The notes below the pieces were generated by a model that was not told the origin of the DNA, searched no databases, and saw only the letters and a program-made list of their open reading frames with translations. Below, piece by piece: positions 17,620-23,994 of a stretch of 64,000 bases of DNA. The stretch spans positions 20,347 through 84,346 of the forward strand of contig CAYPPK010000002.1 in assembly GCA_964412615.1 (NCBI GenBank), in the 5' to 3' direction. The first letter of the stretch is position 1; the number at the start of each line of letters is the position of its first letter. The translations under genes and the position numbers were made by a program. The DNA comes from CAYPPK01 sp964412615 (GTDB taxonomy: Bacteria; Patescibacteriota; Minisyncoccia; Sungbacterales; HO2-52-23).

Positions 17620-18466
17620 ATGAACAGCCGTGTTGTTTATACTCCCAGAAACGAGCGAAGAAAAAAAACAGGGCGACATCCCTTGCTTAATTTAGTTTTG
17701 ATTTTATTGTTTTTGGGCTTGGCGGCGGGAATCATAATGCTGCTGCGCCTTCCGCAACTGCAAGCAAAAAATATCTCCTTTTCGGGCCTGAAAACTTTTT
17801 TCGCCGATGAACTGCAAGAAAGCGTAAGGCAAGAAATTAGCGGCTCTTACGGTTTAATCANNNNNNNNNNTACTCGTTCCTAAACAATCCATCTTTTTGA
17901 TTAGAGGAAAAACCCTGGAGCAGGGGCTGCTAAAAAATTTTCCGCGTCTTAAGACGGTAGAAATAAGCCGAAGATTTCCGGATACTTTAGCAATAGTCGT
18001 GGAAGAACGCGATCTCTGGGCTATTCTTTGCAACGACGGTTATACGCCGGAAAACACTGAAGACCTAAGTTGTCTTTACCTTGACCAAACCGGGTTTGCT
18101 TTTGAAGAAGCTCCTTATTCGGTTGGTTCTCTGATTTTAAAAGTAAGGACTGATTATCCGGAAATAAATCCCGGCCGGCAAATTCTTGCCCCGGAAACCG
18201 CAAAAGGAATTGAGCGGCTGCAGGAGCAGGCTCAAGAAGCGGGGATTAGGGCTTGGCGTTATGAATTGTTCGGGCAGGTGCCAAGCGAAATAAAAATGGA
18301 AACGGACGAAGGATTTGCCTTGTTTTTCCTGCGGGAAGATGATTTTGCCAATGCTTTCCGGGTTTTAAAAACTTTGCTGGAAAGGGAAATTAAAGACAAG
18401 AGAAAAGCTTTGGAATATATTGATCTTCGTTTTGGCAATAAAGCTTTTTATCGTCTCAAGAACTAA
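17620..18466 (+). CDS. ftsQ: Cell-division protein FtsQ/DivIB-like, interrupted by a 10-N gap
   Basis: The N-terminal part (from MNSRVVYTPRNERRKK) has a basic cytoplasmic tail and a single membrane span at about residues 25-45. A POTRA-like domain follows, then a run of 10 N at 17861-17870. Past the gap the frame continues with LVPKQSIFLIRGKTLEQGLL and FPRLKTVEISRRFPDTLAIVV, typical of FtsQ. The frames differ only because the N run has arbitrary length. It bridges early and late divisome proteins. No ftsA or ftsZ is adjacent; the gene lies alone after serS. Confidence 0.82.
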
Positions 18467-18478
18467 TTTCAATTAAAT

Positions 18479-18515
18479 AAAAAAACTCCCCGCGTGTCAG
18501 AGACAACAACGGGGA
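18479..18515 (-). terminator. Minus-strand terminator of the GC-rich RNA unit
   Basis: Read on the minus strand, CCCCG-type sequence at 18510-18515 pairs with 18487-18492 (six pairs), with an internal TGTC/GACA hairpin, followed by seven T residues (plus-strand A run 18479-18485). It ends the structured unit that starts at the minus-strand promoter near 18991. Confidence 0.7.
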
Positions 18516-18956
18516 TATTGCGAGGTGGAGCGGGCAGGGAGCGCGAGTCGGGCCGGGAGGTCGTTCCGGCCAGCGGGGGAATCGCGCCTGCCTCTGCCCG
18601 TCCACCTGGCCATGGGGCGACCGGTCACTCGGGAGCTGCCGCGATCTTGCGCATGGGCTCCTCCGAGGGCCTTCCCGCCTCGGCGGGAAGGACTTGATGG
18701 TGGACGAACACTCCGCGTGCTGAAAATCGGCCGATCACACTCTGGAGTTCACTCACAGCAGTGTGCGATCGTCAGCGCGGGAGTTCTTTTCCCGACTTAC
18801 GTCGGGGATAACTGATCCGTGCGCGACCAACGGCCTTACGGCACTGGTCATGCCAGCTGGGTGGCCAGGCCATTGAGACAACCTAGCCCCCTAGAGGACC
18901 GGGCTGGTGGACCTTAACTGGCCGCGCACGGACCTCGTTGTTATGGGGTGCTAATA
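18479..18956 (-). ncRNA. Candidate novel structured RNA, about 475 nt, GC-rich
   Basis: This visibly GC-rich stretch has a consensus promoter at one end and an intrinsic terminator at the other, both on the minus strand. It is full of long stems: a perfect 10-bp stem (18816-18825 with 18923-18932), a 14-bp stem with one bulge (18523-18537 with 18594-18607), an 8-bp stem with a four-base loop at 18671-18690, and a stem 18733-18741 with 18760-18770. No long minus-strand frame has a convincing ribosome site; a nine-codon frame follows GGAGGAG too closely. It does not contain the conserved cores of RNase P RNA, tmRNA or SRP RNA that I know. Function unknown. Confidence 0.6.
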
Positions 18957-18962
18957 AATTGA

Positions 18963-18991
18963 TATATAGCATGCGACAAGATCAGTGTCAA
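18963..18991 (-). promoter_or_regulatory. Consensus promoter of the structured RNA unit
   Basis: On the minus strand a perfect TTGACA (18991-18986) is followed after exactly 17 bases by TATATA (18968-18963). The predicted start point is near 18956, with transcription running away from the glycosyltransferase stop at 19021. Confidence 0.75.
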
Positions 18992-19020
18992 GGTTTGGTA
19001 AAACCGGCCTATTTGGTGGG

Positions 19021-20835
19021 CTAAGGCAACTTATACACAAACATTGACCCCACTCTGGCCACCGGCTCAAACGGCTTTAGCCATAAATAAGAATCTTCCG
19101 GTTGGCGCTCAAAACCCGCCACGGTTTGGCCAAAAGCTCCTTGGCGGAAAGTGGCCGAAACCGCAAACCATCCGCCCTGCGGCGGAGCGCCGCGGGACGA
19201 CCACCAATTTTCTCCTTTGTCGCCAAAATAATATTTCACTTGCCCGCCGCCGAAATAATCAATGGCCATTTTCTGTATTTCATTTTTTTCGGCGTACTCC
19301 TTCAGCCGCCTCAAATCCTGTCCCCAATCATAATTGGAATCAACGGCGATATTAAATCCGTTTCTTTCTCCTCCCGCCGGTTCGTTATAGTAAGTCATGA
19401 AGTTTGGATAAGCAGCAACAACGCTGGCCATAAGCCAAACCAGCAAAATAGCAGCCAAAAGATATCGCGGCACTGACCTGATATATAATTCGTAAATATT
19501 TTTCAGCCAGCTTAGCCAGGAAGAAGGATCAGCCAAATCATGCGCGGTCAGCCATTCGCTTAATTGCCGCGAGACAAGAAGATAAATGAAGGGGAAGGTC
19601 GGCAAAACATGCCTGATACCGATATTTAAAGGAGAGGTTACGGACAAAAGCCAGTAAAAAGCAATAAAAAGAAGGGCCGAAAATTCAACGAAATGTTTAT
19701 CNNNNNNNNNNGTCCAAGCGCGGACTCGTTCCAAACTAAACTTAGAACGGAAAACTTTACGCAAGGCAAACCAAAGGGCGATTAGGGTCAGCAGGTGAAA
19801 AGCCAGCGGTTCTTTCAGCAGATAAAGGATAGGGAAATAAGACGGAAAGCCGGAGGCGGAAATTTCACCCAGGAAAAACTGGGTATTGCCGGAAATGGAG
19901 CGCTGGTTGACCATAAGCACGCCAAAAAGATAATGTCCCAAAGAACGGGTCAGGGGGTTATGAATTAAAAAGAGGTTGAAGTCGGCAATGGATCGGTAGG
20001 GATAAGAGGTAAGAATGAATTCACTGTCGCGGATCTGCCGCTCCGGCGGATAATTGAAAGTATGCAAAGCGTAAACTCCCCAAATCAGCAAAACGGCTAT
20101 AAGGCCAATCGCCAAAGTTTTTAGCAAAAGTTTTCCTCCTTCCCGAAAACGCTCGTGCAAATGCAGGCGGGGCCGGGTCGCAATCCAAGCCAGGAGCATG
20201 GCTCCATAAAGCGGCAGTAAAAGCACCGTGGAAAATTTTAAAAGCAAGGCCGTGCCCAAAAGCAATCCTGCCCAAAAGACGCTGCGCCAGCTCGGCGCTT
20301 CCAGAAATTTTATAAAAGAAATAATGCCGATGAAAAATCCCAGAGTCGCGCCCAAGTCAGTCGTAACATAGCGGGAGTGGGTGAGTAGGGTGGGTGAGAA
20401 AGCAAAAAAGATAAGCGCGATAATGGCAGCTTGCGCCCCGAATCTTTTTTGCACCCAGCGGAAAAAAATCCAGCCCAAAAACACGGCCAGCAATAAAAGA
20501 GGAAAGCGCATCCAGAAAATTAATTTATCGGCATCATTTCCGGACTCGTATAAAAATACAGCACCCTGATCCCACTGGCCGTTGATATCCTCGCTCCAGG
20601 ATTTGGTGTCAGTAGGAAAATTGGGATTAACAAAAATCCTGCCGGACAAAGCGGCAAGGGTTTTTATCAAAGGAGGATGCTCGGGATTAAGGCGAAAATC
20701 TCCCCGCAAATAGCCAAATCCGGCCGGGATATGGGCCAGTTCGTCAATAATAGCCGAGTCGCCTTGGGCGGAACCCAGCATCAATAAAAACATTACGGCA
20801 AGTATGGCTATGGCTAGATAGTTGATTTTATCCAT
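19021..20835 (-). CDS. GT39/ArnT-like polytopic membrane glycosyltransferase
   Basis: A protein of about 604 aa with some 11 membrane segments and a C-terminal domain outside the membrane. The first loop has IIDELAHIPAGFGYL and NPEHPPLIKTL, the acidic catalytic loop of dolichyl- or polyprenyl-phosphate-sugar-dependent transferases. Near the C-terminus VDSNYDWGQDLRRL is also typical of this family. It likely transfers a lipid-linked sugar to an envelope acceptor. The ATG at 20835 (MDKINYL) puts the first span at the N-terminus; a frame extending to 20886 runs through the divergent promoter. Ten N at 19702-19711 interrupt the coding sequence in frame. Confidence 0.82.
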   Translation of the reverse strand: MDKINYLAIAILAVMFLLMLGSAQGDSAIIDELAHIPAGFGYLRGDFRLNPEHPPLIKTLAALSGRIFVNPNFPTDTKSWSEDINGQWDQGAVFLYESGNDADKLIFWMRFPLLLLAVFLGWIFFRWVQKRFGAQAAIIALIFFAFSPTLLTHSRYVTTDLGATLGFFIGIISFIKFLEAPSWRSVFWAGLLLGTALLLKFSTVLLLPLYGAMLLAWIATRPRLHLHERFREGGKLLLKTLAIGLIAVLLIWGVYALHTFNYPPERQIRDSEFILTSYPYRSIADFNLFLIHNPLTRSLGHYLFGVLMVNQRSISGNTQFFLGEISASGFPSYFPILYLLKEPLAFHLLTLIALWFALRKVFRSKFSLERVRAWXXXXDKHFVEFSALLFIAFYWLLSVTSPLNIGIRHVLPTFPFIYLLVSRQLSEWLTAHDLADPSSWLSWLKNIYELYIRSVPRYLLAAILLVWLMASVVAAYPNFMTYYNEPAGGERNGFNIAVDSNYDWGQDLRRLKEYAEKNEIQKMAIDYFGGGQVKYYFGDKGENWWSSRGAPPQGGWFAVSATFRQGAFGQTVAGFERQPEDSYLWLKPFEPVARVGSMFVYKLP

Positions 20836-20850
20836 GGTTTGTGATATAAT
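20822..20850 (+). promoter_or_regulatory. Consensus promoter of GC-rich unit 2
   Basis: TTGATT and a perfect TATAAT are separated by 17 bases. The predicted start point is near 20857, 58 bases upstream of the ATG at 20915. The promoter overlaps the start of the divergent glycosyltransferase gene. Confidence 0.75.
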
Positions 20851-20914
20851 ATTAATGCTGACCTTTTGGAGTTTAATACGCATCATGCCGCCTCGAGCGG
20901 CAGAAAGGGGTCGT

Positions 20915-21268
20915 ATGGATCCAAGGATGATGATAGAATTTCAACAGGCCTCGGCCGTTGTCAACAACGGTCTGCCGTGGGCTTACTGGGCCGCGGCACT
21001 GATTTTCGCAGCTGGGGCGGTGATCGCGATGGCGGACGGCCTGCTTGGTCTCCGACCGCCGCGCAACTCTCCGCGAGTGGAGAGGTTATTGCGGAGGCCG
21101 CAGCCGTCGCTCGCGCGGTTTGTGATCTGCGCGAGCTGCAAGAGGCCTGCGACAGACGGGCATGGGCCTGGCTGTCGCTACTACCCAGGCTGGTGGAAGA
21201 CATATATTCCGCCAGCCCTGGCACTGGCGGGGTTGACCATGGTCGCCATCATCTACGGAAGGGGGTGA
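20915..21268 (+). CDS. Unknown 117-aa membrane protein with cysteine cluster (GC-rich unit 2)
   Basis: I do not recognise this protein. It has two hydrophobic segments at about residues 22-42 and 98-114, and between them a basic stretch and a CASC...GC cluster (cysteines 72, 75 and 87) that could bind metal. AGAAAGGGG lies four bases before the ATG at 20915. A longer frame from 20885 lacks such a site. Codons end mostly in G or C, unlike the neighbouring glycosyltransferase genes. Its stop overlaps the GTG of the next small gene, so the two are coupled. Probably horizontally acquired. Confidence 0.65.
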   Translation: MDPRMMIEFQQASAVVNNGLPWAYWAAALIFAAGAVIAMADGLLGLRPPRNSPRVERLLRRPQPSLARFVICASCKRPATDGHGPGCRYYPGWWKTYIPPALALAGLTMVAIIYGRG

Positions 21269-21393
21269 GAGTCATCTGCGAAATCTGCAAGCGGGAGAGA
21301 CACGCGTGGTGGTGCGTGATGGATGAGGAATTCCCCATCCGCGCCATGTTCGCGTTCGGAGCTATGGTACTGTTCTATGGGCTGCGGCTCTGA
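21265..21393 (+). CDS. Unknown 42-aa cysteine-containing membrane peptide (GC-rich unit 2)
   Basis: The frame starts at a GTG that overlaps the previous stop (GTGA) and ends 10 bases before a terminator. The peptide has CEIC at residues 5-8, a third cysteine at 17, and a hydrophobic segment at about residues 26-40. The upstream GGAAGGGG can serve as ribosome site. Overlap with the preceding gene, the spare CxxC and the closing terminator make it a credible second cistron. Function unknown. Confidence 0.55.
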   Translation: MRVICEICKRERHAWWCVMDEEFPIRAMFAFGAMVLFYGLRL

Positions 21394-21402
21394 TAGAAGT
21401 TC

Positions 21403-21442
21403 GGGCGGGTTTGTCGCGCAAGCGACGGCCCGCCCATTAATT
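21403..21442 (+). terminator. Terminator of GC-rich unit 2
   Basis: GGGCGGG (21403-21409) pairs with CCCGCCC (21429-21435), and inside it GTCGC pairs with GCGAC around GCAA. ATTAATTTT follows. About 155 bases up to the next promoter hold no gene I can support. Confidence 0.7.
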
Positions 21443-21598
21443 TTGCCTTATAAGAGCACCCTGCTTTTACTCCGCTATGGATTATCAATTTCGGTTTTGA
21501 AAGTTTCAAACCTATAGCTGATATCATTATATCTGAAACTCAATAGTGGGGTAAGGGAGGGATATCCTATACACTTCTTCATTAGGCAAAATTGTGGA

Positions 21599-21627
21599 TT
21601 GACAAAAAATCGCCTAAAACCTATGTT
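21599..21627 (+). promoter_or_regulatory. Consensus promoter of GC-rich unit 3
   Basis: A perfect TTGACA is separated by 17 bases from TATGTT. The predicted start point near 21634 lies about 36 bases before the ATG at 21670. Confidence 0.72.
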
Positions 21628-21669
21628 AAAACTATCCCACGCAGCTTGGGAGGAAAGGAGGAAAGGATC

Positions 21670-21873
21670 ATGGCCACGCGCAAGCGCAGGGCCACGGCGA
21701 CGCCGACGCGTGCCGCCCCCCATCTCGGGGACGACCACGGCGACCGCGGGCATCGTCAAGAAGGGTGGGTGAAGCGTGGAGGCCTCCGGCTAGTCCCTTG
21801 TGGAGGGGCTAGAGTCCTCCGGAGCGTAGTAACCCGCGCGGTGCCACCAAGTGGCCGCGCGGCATTTTTATAG
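21670..21873 (+). CDS. Unknown small basic protein (GC-rich unit 3), frame uncertain
   Basis: The ATG follows an excellent Shine-Dalgarno sequence (AAAGGAGG, eight bases upstream), and the first codons read MATRKRRATATPTRAA with strongly GC-ending codons. Read straight through, the frame gives 67 aa but runs across the terminator hairpin and into the end of the convergent gene. In the next frame the codons after a C6 run at 21716-21721 read ISGTTTATAGIVKKGG and stop at TGA 21770-21772, again all GC-ending. A one-base change in the C run would give a natural 33-residue peptide. I cannot decide between these. Function unknown. Confidence 0.45.
   Translation: MATRKRRATATPTRAAPHLGDDHGDRGHRQEGWVKRGGLRLVPCGGARVLRSVVTRAVPPSGRAAFL
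21834..21869 (+). terminator. Terminator of GC-rich unit 3
   Basis: CCGCGCGG occurs at 21834-21841 and 21855-21862, pairing with itself, with CCAC/GTGG inside, followed by CATTTTT. Another hairpin precedes it (CTAGTCCC with GGGGCTAG, 21790-21812). Confidence 0.75.
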
Positions 21874-23514
21874 TTCAAAAAGCACAAAGTCAGACGGCGC
21901 CTGAATTCTGGCGTGGGGAAAACGTTCGCGCAGCGCCTTTAAGAGATTTAAATCATCGCCTTTAAGCGGGGCGATTATTGTTTTTCCGGTATCCACATTT
22001 ATTTTTTCCAATTCATTTGGCAATATATATGTAAAATTTTTCTCTTGCTTCGCTTCGTCCCTAAAAGTATCGGTGGCAAACATTATGGTTTGGCTAGGCA
22101 TGGAAATACCGCGCACCTCCACCCCCGGTACATTTACAATTACATATTTTTGAGTTTCAGCAGGCAATTTATTTAAAAATTGTCCCAGATGCCAAAGGTC
22201 GGTGGAAAAAGCAAAATAAGTATTGGGATTATTTGCCCAGCGGACAAAATATTGCCGGAAGGTAAATACCGGAACCAAGAGCAAAATTAAAACAAAAAGC
22301 AGGACAACTTCTTTTTTTATTCTCGCAAGCTGGGCCGCATACTGCGGCCATTTTATCTTCTGATTTTCCAGCCGGTTTAAAACAAATTCCAAGGATCTCC
22401 AAGCACCGACTCCGGCCAGGATCATCACCGGCGGGATCAGGCCAATGGCGCGCAAAGCATGGGGCAAGCCTTCTCTGGTCAGTGTTGCTGGTAGAGAGAG
22501 AAAAAAGAGCCAGGCCAACAAGGTTATAGCTTGTGGCTGGTAGCTTGTAGGACGAACAAATAAATTTTTAATTGAGACGATTGTTCCTATCAGAAAAAAT
22601 ACCGCAACAATAGGATACAACTGGGGCTGGCAGTTATAGTTATGTCGCCAATTGCAGTCGCCTTGGAAGAAAAACATGCCGGCGGTGGCCAGATTAGATT
22701 TGGCAAATTCCCGCAGAGGGGACTCGGCCGTCATTATGGAAACCTGCCCGGTGCGGCCGAAAAAATCTTCCGGATGCTGTGCAAAATAATATCCCAGGGG
22801 CAAGGCGGTTACGAAAGTAACGAATAAAAAAAGAAGGACGAGGCAAGGAACACATGAGCTTGTAGCTTGTGGCTGGTAGCTTGTAGGACGGTTTTTATAC
22901 CAAGCCCATAGATACCAAATTATGGGCACGGCAAGCACAAACGGCATAAATCTGAAAGCAATATAAGTATGGAAACCCAGCCCGATAAAAATTCCCGCCC
23001 AAACCAAGTTTGCAATCTTTTTTGTACTAAATCCGCGCAGTAGGAAGTATGCGCCGAAGGCAGCCAAAAAGGGAACCATAATGGCGCGAAAACCTATGCG
23101 AGAAAAATTAATGTGCCAATAACTCGTGGCGAGAAAGAAAGCAGAGAGGAGCGGAACCGCAGCTGCGGTTCCGCCACCTAAAAGAAAGGAAAATAGTTCA
23201 CGGGTGAGGAGATAAACCCCCAATATCGTGAGCGTCCCGAAAACGGCACTTACCACTCTCAAGGCCCACGGCTCGTTTCCAAATAACTTTAACGAGAGCG
23301 CTTGGATATTTATAAAAAGTCCTTCCCGGCCGTTATTGTCAGGATAAAACCATTTAAACCCGCCGGTCTGCAGCATCTCCAGGGCGTTGTTGCCGTTCAT
23401 GGCCTCGTCCGGATAAAGCCCGGGCGGTATTTCGGTAATTTGGTAAAATCTTAAAAAGCCGCCCAAAAGGATAATTCCTAGCAAAACAAGTATGGACAGC
23501 CGAGGTTTACTCAT
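21868..23514 (-). CDS. GT39/ArnT-like membrane glycosyltransferase
   Basis: A 548-aa polytopic membrane protein whose first loop contains GLYPDEAMNGNNAL, the aspartate-glutamate pair expected for the catalytic base of the PMT/ArnT fold. About ten membrane segments and a short domain outside the membrane follow. It probably uses a polyprenyl-phosphate sugar to modify envelope glycans or proteins. Two loops each contain the nine-residue string RPTSYQPQA, encoded by an identical 28-base repeat (22527-22554 and 22863-22890); these look like insertions. Start at ATG 23514. Confidence 0.82.
   Translation of the reverse strand: MSKPRLSILVLLGIILLGGFLRFYQITEIPPGLYPDEAMNGNNALEMLQTGGFKWFYPDNNGREGLFINIQALSLKLFGNEPWALRVVSAVFGTLTILGVYLLTRELFSFLLGGGTAAAVPLLSAFFLATSYWHINFSRIGFRAIMVPFLAAFGAYFLLRGFSTKKIANLVWAGIFIGLGFHTYIAFRFMPFVLAVPIIWYLWAWYKNRPTSYQPQATSSCVPCLVLLFLFVTFVTALPLGYYFAQHPEDFFGRTGQVSIMTAESPLREFAKSNLATAGMFFFQGDCNWRHNYNCQPQLYPIVAVFFLIGTIVSIKNLFVRPTSYQPQAITLLAWLFFLSLPATLTREGLPHALRAIGLIPPVMILAGVGAWRSLEFVLNRLENQKIKWPQYAAQLARIKKEVVLLFVLILLLVPVFTFRQYFVRWANNPNTYFAFSTDLWHLGQFLNKLPAETQKYVIVNVPGVEVRGISMPSQTIMFATDTFRDEAKQEKNFTYILPNELEKINVDTGKTIIAPLKGDDLNLLKALRERFPHARIQAPSDFVLFEL
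22527..22554 (-). repeat. 28-bp intragenic repeat, copy 1
   Basis: This segment is identical to 22863-22890 in the same gene and encodes RPTSYQPQA in frame. It contains its own sub-repeat AGCTTGT. The surrounding codons differ between copies, so this is a short inserted unit, not a duplicated domain. Confidence 0.8.
22863..22890 (-). repeat. 28-bp intragenic repeat, copy 2
   Basis: Second identical copy of the unit at 22527-22554, 336 bases away, so the phase is kept (336 is a multiple of three). It is followed by an additional AGCTTGT, TAGCTTGT-like stretch upstream on the plus strand. Confidence 0.8.
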
Positions 23515-23554
23515 ATTATTTATTATACTATGATTAAGGTAAATTCATATACTC

Positions 23555-23983
23555 ATGCCCGAAGAACAACAAAAAGAAATTTATGCCTCGCCGGAGGAAG
23601 AAATAAAGGCGCTGGAACAAAAACTGGAAGATAAAAAAAGGGAACTGCAGGAGCAAGGCACAGAGGTAAAAGAAAAAGACACCTTCCGCGAGGTGCTGAA
23701 AGAGCATATCGATAAAGCGCGTGTCCCGACTTCAGCCCGGATTATTCAACCTGCCACCCAGCTTCCTTCAAATTTGCAAAACCAAGCCGCGGAATTAAAG
23801 AAGAAAGAAGAAAGAGAGGCGCAAGTGAAGCATTTAATAGAAATTGCTCTCACCCGCAATATTCAAAACGCGGTAAAAGTGGCCGAGCAGGCAACGCCTT
23901 ACCTCTTGGACGAATTGCATGATCACTTAGTGGATGATTTTTATGAAAAGCTTTTGGCCTTGCGCAAATTAAAAGCGCTTTAG
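23555..23983 (+). CDS. Unknown coiled-coil protein upstream of secretion ATPase
   Basis: A 142-aa soluble protein. Residues 10-45 are rich in E, K and Q in a coiled-coil pattern, a proline-containing linker follows, and residues 75-142 form predicted helices ending LLDELHDHLVDDFYEKLLALRKL. It starts at an ATG and ends 11 bases before the ATPase gene, so the two are probably co-expressed and may interact. I do not recognise a named family. Confidence 0.7.
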   Translation: MPEEQQKEIYASPEEEIKALEQKLEDKKRELQEQGTEVKEKDTFREVLKEHIDKARVPTSARIIQPATQLPSNLQNQAAELKKKEEREAQVKHLIEIALTRNIQNAVKVAEQATPYLLDELHDHLVDDFYEKLLALRKLKAL

Positions 23984-23994
23984 CCTTTATCTTG

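Noticed and set aside
18494..18815. Plus-strand open frames of 67 and 96 codons in the GC-rich region
   Set aside because: They run against a consensus minus-strand promoter and terminator, cross long perfect stems and have no ribosome site. GC-rich sequence has few stops, so open frames are expected by chance.
20866..21393. A 175-codon plus-strand frame overlapping the 117-aa gene
   Set aside because: It lacks a ribosome site and its third positions do not show the G/C preference seen in the chosen frame; the chosen frame has paired membrane segments.
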